From the NCBI GenBank assembly GCA_965115835.1, contig OZ220471.1:2604001-2668000 (forward strand): a stretch of 64,000 nt of DNA, in the 5' to 3' direction. The notes beneath the pieces were generated by a model. That model did no database searches, was not told the origin of the DNA, and saw nothing but the letters and a program-made list of their open reading frames with translations. This DNA comes from Foliamicus sp965115835. GTDB taxonomy: Bacteria; Pseudomonadota; Gammaproteobacteria; Steroidobacterales; Foliamicaceae. Below, in pieces: positions 9,039 through 18,700 of the stretch; within the stretch, counting starts at the first letter, position 1, and each line of letters starts with the position of its first letter. The translations under genes were made by a program, and so were the position numbers.

Positions 9039-11204
9039 CTACCCGGCCAGACGCAGCGACCAGAGCATGAAGGCGTACTCCTCGGCTACCTCGTACAGGG
9101 AATCGTAACGGCCCGATTTGCCGCCGTGGCCGGCGTCCATGTTGGTCTTCAGCAGCAGGGGGCTGTTGCCGGTCTTGAGCGTACGCAGTTTTGCGACGTA
9201 CTTGGCCGGTTCCCAATAGGTGACGCGGGGATCGTTCAGTCCAGCGGTGACCAGCATCGGAGGATATTCACCCGGTGCGAGCTGGTCGTACGGGGAATAG
9301 GAACGAATCAGGGCAAAGGCGGCCGGGTCTTCGATGGGATTGCCCCACTCCGGCCACTCCGTGGGCGTGAGCGGCAGAGAATCGTCCAGCATCGTATTGA
9401 GCACATCCACGAACGGCACATGGGCCGCCACGGCGCCCCACAAATCAGGCGCCTGATTGACCACGGCGCCCATCAGTTCCCCGCCCGCGCTGCCGCCTGC
9501 AATGGCCACCCGTCCGGCTCTGCCGTAGCCTTCCTCAATGAGGTGGCGGGCTACATCCACGAAATCGTTGAAGGTGTTGGTACGCTGATCCAGCTTGCCG
9601 CTCTCGTACCAGTGATAGCCGAGATCGTCGCCTCCGCGGATATGGGCAATCGCGTAGATGAATCCGCGGTCCAGAAGCGAGAGCCGGGCGGATGAGAAGG
9701 AGGGCGCTATGGCGTACCCGTAGGCGCCATATCCGTACAAGTACAAGGGGGCCTTGCCGTCGACCGCCGTGTCCTTGCGCCGTACAACCGACACGGGAAT
9801 CCGGACGCCGTCGCGGGCAGGCGCCATGAGGCGTTCGGTCAGGTAGCGTTGCTTGTCGTAGCCGCTGGGGATTTCCTGCACCTTGCGGGGTTCCAGCTCG
9901 CCGGAACCCGGGTGGTAGTCGAACACCGTTGCCGGCGTGATCATCGACGAATAATTCAGCCGCAAGGTTTGCGTGCGGTATTCGGCGTTGTCGCCCAGCT
10001 CGACCGAACAGGCGCTTTCGGGCAACGGAACGTGCGCATGGCTGCCGTCGTTGCCGATCAGCCGAACCGCATTGACGCCGTTGATCCGCTCCACCACCGC
10101 AATGAAGTCGGCGAACACATCGAAGTTGCGAATGTAGATCTCGTCGGATCCTTCCAGCAGCGGCGTCCAGGAGTCCTCGGAGGGATCGCTCTCGGGCGCG
10201 CTCAGCAGCCGGAAGTTCTTGTGGCGGTTATTGCTGAGGATCACGAAACGGCCATGCTGGTGATCCACGCTGTACTCGTGACCCTCGCGCCGGGGAGCGA
10301 TCATTCGCGGTTGGGCGGCGGCGTCATCGGCGGGAATGAGATACGCCTCGGAGGTCACGTTGTCGGCGGTACTCACCAGCAGGTAGCGTTTCGAGGCGGT
10401 TTGCGACAGGCCCACGAAAAACCCGGGATCGCGCTCCTCGTAGACAATGTCGTCGTTGGCGACGGGTTGCCCCAGGACATGGCGGCGCACCTGATAGGGG
10501 CGCCAGTTCTCGTCTGCCACCACGTACAGCAGGGCCGAGTCGTCCGCCACCCACACGGGGCTTCCCCGTGTGTTTTCGATCCGTTCGTCGAGCATTTCGC
10601 CGCTGTCCAGATCCTTGATCCGCAGCGTATACCGTTCCGACCCGCTGGTATCGGTGCTGTAGGCCAGCAAGCCGCCGCCATGGCTTATCGCCAGGGCGCC
10701 TACCCGGAAATACTCGTGTCCTTGGGCGAGCGCCGGCTCGTCGAGCAGGGTTTGAGCGTTGGCGGGCGGCCCGAGGCGCGCCGCCGCGCCATTCGCCGGC
10801 CAACGCTGCCAGATGCGGTACTGCCCATCCTGCTCGAAGCGCCACTGGTAATACCAGCCATCCTTCCGCCAGGGCACGCCGGAATCGTCCGCTTTCTGGC
10901 GCGCCTTGATTTCCTCGAACAGGGTTTGCACCAGGCCGCGCCGGGGCTCCATCACGCTCTCGAAGTAGGCGTTCTCCGCTTTCAGGTAGGCCAGGATGTC
11001 GGCGTCGTCCACTATCGGATAGCTTGCGTCCTTAAGCCAGTGGTATGGATCCTCGATAGTGATTCCATGGTGTGTGCGGGAATGCGCCCGGCGCTCGGCG
11101 ACAGGGGCGGCGGCCGGCTGGAAATCTGTGGGCATCTGCGGATCCTCGGCTACGCAGGCCGCCGTCGCGACGGCCACAAGGCAGGGCATAAACAGGGTCT
11201 TCAC
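9039..11204 (-). CDS. ptrB: Oligopeptidase B, S9 serine peptidase, probably exported
   Basis: 721 residues. S9A family: an N-terminal propeller region (GITIEDPYHWLKD near residue 48) and a C-terminal alpha/beta hydrolase with the nucleophile in GGSAGGELMG, Asp in TAGLNDPRVTYWEP and His in NMDAGHGGKSGR. The family cleaves short peptides after basic residues. The N-terminus is a hydrophobic segment ending in a Cys (TAAC), which suggests export and perhaps lipid attachment, although the lipobox is imperfect. It is divergent from ybbP with 71 bases between the chosen starts. Confidence 0.9.
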   Translation of the reverse strand: MKTLFMPCLVAVATAACVAEDPQMPTDFQPAAAPVAERRAHSRTHHGITIEDPYHWLKDASYPIVDDADILAYLKAENAYFESVMEPRRGLVQTLFEEIKARQKADDSGVPWRKDGWYYQWRFEQDGQYRIWQRWPANGAAARLGPPANAQTLLDEPALAQGHEYFRVGALAISHGGGLLAYSTDTSGSERYTLRIKDLDSGEMLDERIENTRGSPVWVADDSALLYVVADENWRPYQVRRHVLGQPVANDDIVYEERDPGFFVGLSQTASKRYLLVSTADNVTSEAYLIPADDAAAQPRMIAPRREGHEYSVDHQHGRFVILSNNRHKNFRLLSAPESDPSEDSWTPLLEGSDEIYIRNFDVFADFIAVVERINGVNAVRLIGNDGSHAHVPLPESACSVELGDNAEYRTQTLRLNYSSMITPATVFDYHPGSGELEPRKVQEIPSGYDKQRYLTERLMAPARDGVRIPVSVVRRKDTAVDGKAPLYLYGYGAYGYAIAPSFSSARLSLLDRGFIYAIAHIRGGDDLGYHWYESGKLDQRTNTFNDFVDVARHLIEEGYGRAGRVAIAGGSAGGELMGAVVNQAPDLWGAVAAHVPFVDVLNTMLDDSLPLTPTEWPEWGNPIEDPAAFALIRSYSPYDQLAPGEYPPMLVTAGLNDPRVTYWEPAKYVAKLRTLKTGNSPLLLKTNMDAGHGGKSGRYDSLYEVAEEYAFMLWSLRLAG

Positions 11205-11275
11205 GAGCCGGAATATCTGGCGGATACGGCGTTACCTTGAGCAGGCGTGCAGTATATGCGAAAGTTCCCGTCGCG

Positions 11276-13765
11276 ATGACGGCGCCGGGTTCGATCTCCC
11301 TCCGGAAATGGCTGCGCGAACTGCGGGCCGGCGACTTTACCGTGATGCTCGGCGCACTGGCCGTGTCGGTAGCCGCGGTGGCGGCGGTCAGCCTGCTGAC
11401 CGAACGGATCGGCGCCGCCGTGCGGCAACAGGCTGCCGAGGTGCTGGCGGCCGATCTGGCCTTCGCCGCTCCCGCGCGGCCCGACCCGGAGCGACTGGAG
11501 CGGGCGCGCGCCCGGGGGTTGCAGAGCGCCGAAACCTGGTCCTTCGCCACCGTTGCCTTTACGCAGGAGCAGACCGCGCTGAGCTCGGTGGTGGCGGTGT
11601 CCGGGGACTACCCTCTGCGGGGCGAGGTTCGCACTTCGGAGCGCCCCTTCGGCCCCGACAGTGTGGCGGCGGGCATTCCCCGCACCGGCGAAGTCTGGGT
11701 GGACGCCGCGCTGCTGGCCCAACTCGACATCGAGGTGGGCCAGACCATGCGGCTGGGTTCCGTGGAGTTCCGGGCAAGCCGGGTGTTGCGCTACCGTCCC
11801 GACCCGGGCGCCGGCTTCCGGCAACTGGGTCCGACGGTGCTGGCGAACCTCGAGGATGTTCCGGCAATGGATGTGGTGCGGCCGGGAAGCCGCGTTACCT
11901 ACCGGCAACTCTTCGCCGGACCGAAGGAGCAGGTTCTCGAATTCCGGCGGGCCGAGCAGGGCGCCCTCAGGTCCGACGAGCGCATCCAGAACCTGGAAGA
12001 GACCAGCCGGGCGCTGTCCTCGGCGGTCGACCGCGCCGGCCGTTTCCTGAGTCTGGCGGCGCTGACCAGCGTGATCCTGGCCGCCGTCGCCACCGCCCTG
12101 GCGGCGCGCAGTTACACCCGCAGCCGGCTGGTTACCGCGGCTCTGGAGAAATGCCTGGGCGCTACGCAGGCGCAGGTGTTCCGCCGCTCCCTGGCGCCGA
12201 TTCTCATCGTGAGCCTGCTGGGCGTCGCGCTGGGCAGCGCCGCCGGTTATGTTGCGCATCTGGCGCTGTCGGCCTATGCCCGCGAGGTAATCAATCTGCA
12301 GCTTCCCCCGGCCACCTGGCGGAGCCTGTTGCCGGGAATGGCCGTGGCCCTGGCGGTGAGCGGGGCCTGCGTGGTTCCTTGGCTGAGAAGCCTGGCCAGA
12401 ACCTCGCCGCTGCGCGTACTGCGTCAGGACATGCCGATGAAGGGTCCCGCGCCGCTGTTGCGTCAGGGCGCGCCGCTGGTAGTCATCCTGGCCATCACCG
12501 CCCTGCTGGCTGGCGACCGGGAGCTGGCTTTCCAGATGTGCCTGGGCCTCATGCTCACCGCTGCTGCGGGACTGCTGCTGGGGTGGCTGCTGGTGCGGGC
12601 GCTGGCGGCCCTGCGGGGCGCGGGCGGAGTGGCCTGGCGGCATGGTCTGGCCAACATCCGCCGGGGCGGCGGCGAGAGCGTGGCGCAGGTGGCCGGGTTC
12701 GGGCTGGGACTGATGGCGGTGTTGTTGCTGGGAGTGATGCGAACCGATCTGCTGGATGCCTGGCGCGGCTCCCTGCCCGCGAATACGCCGAATTACTTCT
12801 TCATCAATATCGCCCCGGAAGAGTGGCCGGGCATGCGTTCGCTGCTGGACAGTCAGGTGCCGGAACTTTCCGAAGCGCTGCCGTTTATTCGGGCGCGGAT
12901 CACTCACATCAACGGGATCCCCGCACAGGAATGGCCGCTGCCGTTTCCCGAGGGGCGGCGCTTCGTGGAACGGGCCTCCAACCTGTCCTGGTCCGCCGGG
13001 GTTCCGCAGGGCGATAAGGTCATACAGGGCGAGTGGTGGGACGAACCCTACCCGGAGTCCGCCCAACTGTCTGCCGACTCCCAGTCGGCGGCAAGGCTGG
13101 GGCTGACCCTGGGCGACCGCGTGACCTTCGATGTGGGAGGCGTGGGAATTGAGGCCGAGCTCGGCAACCTGCGCAGCGTGGACTGGGACACCTTCAATCC
13201 GAATTTCCAGTTGGTGCTCTCTCCGCATGCGGCGGACCTGCCGCAAACGATGATCGCAAGCGCCCATATCCCGCCGGGGCAGAGAGAGGTGCTGATGAAA
13301 CTGCTCAAGAGCTATCCGGGCGTCACCATCATCGACCTCGACGCCATCATCGGCCAGGCCCGGAAGATATTCGACAGGGCCGGGCTGGCGGTGCAGTTCG
13401 TGTTCGCCTTCAGCGTGCTGGCCGCCATCGTGGTGGTTCTGGCCGCGGTCTACGCCAACCGCCGCGAACGCTCGTTGCAGACCGCCGTGCTGCGAACCCT
13501 GGGAGGGCGCCGCGCCGTCATCCTGCGCAGCCTGCTGGTGGAGTTCGGAGTGCTGGGCGCCCTGGCCGGCTTGCTGGGCGCAGGAGCCGCAAGCTTCCTC
13601 GGGCTGCTGTTGGCCGAGCGGGTATTCAACCTCGACTACAGCCTGGACCCGGGCCTGTTCGCGTTCGGAATCGGCGCCGGCGCGCTGCTGATCGGGCTGG
13701 CGGGAATACTGGCGGCCAGCAGCGCCCTCAGGGCGCCCCTCACAAGCGTGCTGCGCGGCGATTGA
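11276..13765 (+). CDS. ybbP: FtsX-type ABC permease, YbbP family
   Basis: 829 residues from ATG 11276 (an in-frame TTG at 11237 would add 13). One N-terminal membrane segment, a large periplasmic region, then a membrane block at about residues 255-390, a second paired region, and a C-terminal block with AVYANRRERSLQTAVLRTLG typical of FtsX/MacB permeases. It should pair with the ATPase at 6208-6870; in E. coli the two are adjacent. Its own strand shows no close partner, so the pair has been split by a 4.4-kb stretch. Substrate unknown; lipoprotein or lysophospholipid export is a family-level guess. Confidence 0.88.
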   Translation: MTAPGSISLRKWLRELRAGDFTVMLGALAVSVAAVAAVSLLTERIGAAVRQQAAEVLAADLAFAAPARPDPERLERARARGLQSAETWSFATVAFTQEQTALSSVVAVSGDYPLRGEVRTSERPFGPDSVAAGIPRTGEVWVDAALLAQLDIEVGQTMRLGSVEFRASRVLRYRPDPGAGFRQLGPTVLANLEDVPAMDVVRPGSRVTYRQLFAGPKEQVLEFRRAEQGALRSDERIQNLEETSRALSSAVDRAGRFLSLAALTSVILAAVATALAARSYTRSRLVTAALEKCLGATQAQVFRRSLAPILIVSLLGVALGSAAGYVAHLALSAYAREVINLQLPPATWRSLLPGMAVALAVSGACVVPWLRSLARTSPLRVLRQDMPMKGPAPLLRQGAPLVVILAITALLAGDRELAFQMCLGLMLTAAAGLLLGWLLVRALAALRGAGGVAWRHGLANIRRGGGESVAQVAGFGLGLMAVLLLGVMRTDLLDAWRGSLPANTPNYFFINIAPEEWPGMRSLLDSQVPELSEALPFIRARITHINGIPAQEWPLPFPEGRRFVERASNLSWSAGVPQGDKVIQGEWWDEPYPESAQLSADSQSAARLGLTLGDRVTFDVGGVGIEAELGNLRSVDWDTFNPNFQLVLSPHAADLPQTMIASAHIPPGQREVLMKLLKSYPGVTIIDLDAIIGQARKIFDRAGLAVQFVFAFSVLAAIVVVLAAVYANRRERSLQTAVLRTLGGRRAVILRSLLVEFGVLGALAGLLGAGAASFLGLLLAERVFNLDYSLDPGLFAFGIGAGALLIGLAGILAASSALRAPLTSVLRGD

Positions 13766-13840
13766 CCGCAAACATGAGGCATCGGTCGCAGCGCCATTCG
13801 CTCATGAAGGAGCGGGTCGATCAAGAAGGCAGCTCTTCCT

Positions 13841-13870
13841 GTCAACATTGTTGAGACACTGGCTACCCTC
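13841..13870 (+). mobile_element. Fossil end of the IS3-family element
   Basis: About 30 bases match the outer end of the IS3-family copy at 60912-62514 (CAACATTGTTGAGACAC, then GGCTACCCT). The rest of the element is missing and the sequence passes directly into relaxase coding. Confidence 0.6.
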
Positions 13871-14257
13871 CAGGGGCGTACGGTCGATAACGTGATCGCC
13901 GCGATGGAGGCGAACCATCCCCGGCTGACCACCGCCAAGGCGTTCTATGTCGAGATCAGCCGTGCCCGCGACCGGGCTGAACTGGTCACCGACGATGTAC
14001 AGGCGCTCAGAGAACGGCTCGAAGCGGTGACCGACGAGCGCATTTCGGCGCTTGGAGGCATCGGCGAAAGCGTGCAGCCGGAGCACGAGCGCGACCATGG
14101 AAAAGACGGGAAGGACCAGTCCGGCGTCGAACAACCGATCCCGGAAGCATCCGCGCCGTCCCCACCGGAGAGAAAAACCGAACCATCAATGCCCCGCGAC
14201 AGGGCGACCGAACTGCCTGCCCGCGAGAAACATATCGAGATGGACATGGGGCTGTAG
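13871..14257 (+). pseudogene. C-terminal remnant of a MobF/TraI conjugative relaxase-helicase
   Basis: In the frame of GTG 13892, with family sequence starting just upstream at QGRTVDN, the text reads through AKAFYVEISRARDRAELVTD, a hallmark of the RecD-like helicase end of TraI/TraA relaxases, into an acidic/charged tail ending EMDMGL at 14257. Only about 130 of well over 900 expected residues remain. The 5' boundary coincides with the IS3 end at 13841-13870, so an IS-linked deletion probably removed the rest. It shows that a conjugative element once occupied this site. Confidence 0.75.
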
Positions 14258-14448
14258 AAGGAAAACCTTCCGGATCCGGCACAGGAATACTGCGGTCGAA
14301 TGTGCCGGCGAGAGAAACATGCCGCCCCACGCCCCCGGACAAACATTGACTTTTGGATCCCGGTAGCCCAACATTCATCATCGGAGGCTCGGTCTCGTAG
14401 GGTGTGCGCACGGCGCATGCAAAAGCTGGCGAGGCATTGCCTCCTTTT

Positions 14449-15150
14449 TCATGCCTTCGGCCTCGGCTCGTAGGGGTCGGGCACATGAACGATCCCGTAA
14501 GTCCTGAACTCCAGGCCATTGCGATAGCCTTGCCCGCGATACTGGAGATTGGCCAGATCCGCCCCGAACATGTTGCTGATTTCGTTGCGGCGGGGGGCGT
14601 CCATGCCTCGGCTGGGCAGACGAAATCCCCAATTGATGGCATAGATGCACAAATCCGCTGCCTGCACGGCGTAGGTCATGTCGGAGGAAACGAAAAATGG
14701 CGTCGGCACGATCCATGTTGTCCTGGCCCTGCCGCGGGTCGTTCTCGTGAAATACCTCTCCATCCTTGCGACGAACCGACGGTCCTCGCGCTTGTCGGTC
14801 TCGTCCATGACCAGAACGCCGTGTTCCCGTTTGGCATCCAGAAAATAGAACAAACGTTCGAACAGAAACACGGCGTCCTTGCGCAGATAATCGTCGAAGC
14901 GGTAGTGTCTCGGGCGCGAGCTGCCCCGTGGGAAGGAGCGCCGCAATGCGTGCATGCTCTGCGGTTCCAGTACCGGCGTCGCGAGGCGCCGTCCTTTCGG
15001 TCGGGCGCCGTCGGTCTCGACGGGAACGATGTCGCCGTCTGCTTGGGACAGGTATCGCTGAATGACGTAGCGGTCGTCTTCGAGGCCGTTGCCGACGAAG
15101 TGGGTGAGAAAGGTGCGCGCGTCGCCGCGCGGTGCGAGTGCCGCCTGCAT
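14449..15150 (-). CDS. Chimeric DUF3800-type protein
   Basis: 233 residues from ATG 15150 with GAGGAG upstream. The C-terminal 165 residues look like the second half of DUF3800 proteins (RNase-H-fold, mobile-element linked): GVLVMDETDKREDRRFVA, then FVSSDMTYAVQAADLCIYA. The first 55 residues (MQAALAPRGDARTF onward, to GARPKGRR) are instead nearly the same as the start of the protein at 22699-23025. The usual DUF3800 N-terminal acidic motif is missing, so this is probably a recombination product made through the shared repeat. May not be functional. Confidence 0.6.
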   Translation of the reverse strand: MQAALAPRGDARTFLTHFVGNGLEDDRYVIQRYLSQADGDIVPVETDGARPKGRRLATPVLEPQSMHALRRSFPRGSSRPRHYRFDDYLRKDAVFLFERLFYFLDAKREHGVLVMDETDKREDRRFVARMERYFTRTTRGRARTTWIVPTPFFVSSDMTYAVQAADLCIYAINWGFRLPSRGMDAPRRNEISNMFGADLANLQYRGQGYRNGLEFRTYGIVHVPDPYEPRPKA

Positions 15151-15267
15151 CGTGCCGTGCTCCTCATGGTCAGGTGAAAGGGAACGGCGGCTGCATCTCC
15201 CTCGGGAGCGCAACCGCCGTCCCCCTCCCGGCCAGACTTCGCCTCTCGATGGCGGCAAGGCAATGCG
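14986..15267. repeat. Long direct repeat, copy 1 (~280 bp)
   Basis: Matches 22861-23137 in the same orientation at roughly 90% by eye. It covers the 5' part of the minus-strand gene starting at 15150 and its upstream region. With copy 2 it brackets the FN3/LRR gene. Confidence 0.75.
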
Positions 15268-15538
15268 GCGGCGCAGGCGAACAACAGCCCTTGCGACGGC
15301 TATACGGATACCGGTTGGCGCCGCGGATGCTGCCCCGAATCATGCCGCTGGAACGGCCGGCGCCAGTACCGTCTTTCGTTCCCCAGGAGAACGCCAAAGC
15401 ACCTCTGCGTAACCGCCGGCAAGGTCGCGCGAACGTTCAAGGGGCGCCTGTTGTGTCCAAGTTCAGATACAAGTTGCGGTAACATATTATGTTGTGGCCA
15501 TGCGCCGACCAAGACACCCGAGACGAGAGGATGAGGTC

Positions 15539-15706
15539 ATGACCAAGATGGGCAACAGCGTCGAAAGTGACGGTGGCGTGTTGGCTGTGATGAGTGGTCT
15601 GTCGCAGCGGTTCGGGTGGAATGGGACCGCCTCATGCGCGCACGACCTCGGACGGGACTTGCTCGTACCCCCCCCCCCCCCCCGGAAAGTCCGGGTGCGG
15701 GGCTGA
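15539..15706 (+). CDS. Short leader frame entering the poly-C tract
   Basis: ATG 15539 has AGAGG about 8 bases upstream, the best initiation site near the big surface-protein gene. It runs through the 16-C tract and stops at a TGA 21 bases past it. Removing one C (or adding two) would join it in frame to the 2,100-residue protein. It may therefore be the real start of that protein in an OFF phase rather than a separate gene. Confidence 0.4.
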   Translation: MTKMGNSVESDGGVLAVMSGLSQRFGWNGTASCAHDLGRDLLVPPPPPRKVRVRG

Positions 15707-18700
15707 GCCGGTGGGCGCCCTCGGGAGAACCGCCCGCCGCCTGAAGGCGGGACTGGCTGCCCTCTTCCTCATCGCGCTGGCCGCCGCCCTCGCGCCGCAG
15801 GACGCGCAGGCGTCCACCACCCTCACCGTCAAGGCGGGCCCGGACCTTGGGCAGGTCACGCTGAACTACGCAACGAACGTGCCGGGCGGCGCATCCTACA
15901 GCTGGGCTTACCAGCAGAGGACCTCCGCGGGAAGTTATGGCGGCTCTGTCAGCATTCCCGACTCCCAAGGGAGGACGGGGTCGCACGTCGTGTCTGGCCT
16001 GACCGTCGGCGAGATTTACTACTTCCAGGTCACGGTCGCCATCAACCAGGGATCGCAAACAGTGTCGTCCGCGTCCGCCGAGGTCTCCGTGGCGCTGCCG
16101 GCTGTCGCCCTCACGGTGAACGGGGGGGACCGCGCCTTCTATTTCACTTGGGAGTACAGCGGCACGACCGAAGGCGCGGTGAGCTGGCAGCTCGAGTGGA
16201 TCCGGCTCTCGGACCGAAATGGAGAGGGCCGGTGGCTTGATTTACCCGGCGGCGTCGCCCTCAGAAAATACAGCTACAGCGCAACCAACGGCGAGACTGG
16301 CATCTTCCGGGTTCGGCTGGTGGGTCCGGGCGGGCGGACCACGATCGCATCGAGCACCGTCAACAACCAGGGCTGGATCGAGGCCACGCCGCGGGCGGCG
16401 ACCCCGACGCTGGTCTCCGCTGCGAGCCGGACCTTGACAGTGACTCCGGGCGGAACGGTGAATGCGTGCTTCAACCTGCTTTCGGTCACGGCGGGCGACA
16501 CGACCTATCTGGAGTCGCGCCCCGGCCAGACGGCTGTCGCCCAGCATGCGGCGCTGACGCACAGCGCCCACGGTGTCCGGATCTCGGGCAATGTCGACGG
16601 CGTGCGGACGGGAGTCGGCCAGAACCTGTATCCCTGCGCCGCGCTGGGCGTCGGCGTCCATACGGTCCGCTGGCACTGGAAGGGCCATGACGGCACGGCG
16701 GAGACGGAGGCGTCTACATCCACCACGTTCACCGTCGTGCAGGTTCCCGACCGGACGAAGGATCTGAGCGCCAACCCGGTTTCCGGCAAACCGGGTGAGA
16801 TCTTTCTGAGGTGGCGCGATCCGATCGAACCCGGGATCACCTGGGAATATCAGTACAAGGAGGGAACCGGGAGTTACGGTGCGTGGACGGCGGCTTCGCT
16901 TCAGTCTACGGGTATCCCGGATACCCTCGGAACCACCGTGACGGGCCTGAAGCCCGGCACGACATACACGTTCCAGGTCCGGGCGCGGAATGCCGGCGGC
17001 GCCGGCGCGGCCTCCGCGGAGGAGAGCGCGACGACCGAGGCGCCTCCCGTACCGGCCGCGCCGGCGGGGTTCGCGGCGTCTCCGGGCAACGCGAAGGTGT
17101 GGCTGACCTGGACCGACCCGGACGACGACGGCATCACCGGCTGGGAGTATCAGCGGAAGGCGGGGGCCGGGAGTTACGGCGCGTGGACGGCGATTGCGGG
17201 TTCCACAGCGGCGAAGGCATACGCCGAAGTGACGGGTCTGACCAACGACACGGCCTATGGGTTCAAGCTTCGGGCGGTGAACAATGCCGGCAACGGTACG
17301 GCGTCGGCGGAACAGACGGCCACGCCGGGGGCTGCGGTTGCGGCGGTGCTGACCGGCACGGCGGGCGCCAACGGCGCGATTGATTACACCTGGACGACGA
17401 CCTCCGGCAGCCCGCACAAGCTCATCGACAACGCCACTAACATCAGCGGCTGGTACTTGTATAACCGGTTCAGGGGGAGAACATCGTGGGCCGGGCCGAC
17501 CTACATGGGCGTTGGCGGGATCCGGCAATGGTCATTTACGGAATCGACGCACGGCACGGTACATGAGTATCACATCCAGCCGATCGGGCAGCGGTACATC
17601 CCCGGCCTCGGCTCCTCCAGCCGGACAGGCCCGGAATCCAATGTGATCGAGTTGACGGTCAACAGGCCGGACAGGCCGGCGCTGACGTTCGCGGATGCGC
17701 CGGTGACGGTTTCGCCGGGAGATACGGCGACCTACACGGTGAAGCTGAACCGGGGTCTTGCGGGGACGCTTGCGCTGTCGAGTTCGGCGGCGGGCAAGGC
17801 GAGGGTAAGTCCGTCGAGCCTGACCTTCACGACGAGCAACTACAACGTGGCGCGGACGGTGACGGTGACCGGGGTGGCGGCGGGGACGGCGACGATCAAC
17901 CATGCGTTCACGCTGACGGGGGCCTCGAAGACGTTCATCCCGGATGCGGGGACGGTGTCGGTGTCGGTGGGCTCGGGCGGGGGCCAGCTTCCGCCGAAGC
18001 CGGCGGGGTTTATCGCGTCGGCGGGCAACGCACAGGTGGTGCTGTCGTGGAGCAACCCGAACAATGCGAGCATCACCGGCTACAAGCTGCGCCATGCCAA
18101 GACGGGCGCCAGGGGCAGCGCGGCGTGGACCGCGATTCCGGATTCGGGCGCGGCCACCGTGACCCACACGGTGACGAGCCTGGACAACGATGCCGAGTAC
18201 AGCTTCAAGCTGCGCGCGGTGAACGCCGCGGGCGACGGCGGCGCCACCGACTGGAAGACGGCGACGCCCTCGGCGACGACAGCGAAGCCGGCGAAGCCGG
18301 CGCTGACGGCGGCGGCGGGCGACAGCTCGGTCACCCTGAGCTGGACCGCCCAGACGAATATCGCGAACTGGGGCTACCAGTACAAGAGTTCGGGCGGCTG
18401 GAGTTCGACCCGGACGGTTTCGGACGGCAGCGCGACGAGCACCACGGTGACGGGACTGACGAACGGGACGGAATACACGTTCCGGTTGTTCGCCCGGCGT
18501 GGCAGCGGCGCCTCGGCCGTTCAGTCGGTCTGGTCGGACCAGGTAACGGCGACGCCGGTGGGGGTGGTGGTTTCGAAGTCGGCGCTGACGGTGGCGGAAG
18601 GAGCGAGCGGGAACTACACGGTGAAGCTGAGCACGGCGCCGTCGTCGGACGTTACGGTGACGGTGGGCGGCGCGTCGGGCGACGTGACGGTGAGCCCGCC

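Noticed and set aside
11201..13771. Minus-strand open frame of 856 codons antisense to ybbP
   Set aside because: Low-complexity Gln/Arg/His text typical of the reverse of a high-GC gene; the plus-strand frame has clear FtsX motifs.
15668..15683. Poly-C tract as a pure sequencing artefact
   Set aside because: Cannot be excluded, but the good ribosome site before it and the frame logic favour a real variable tract; kept as a finding with that caveat.
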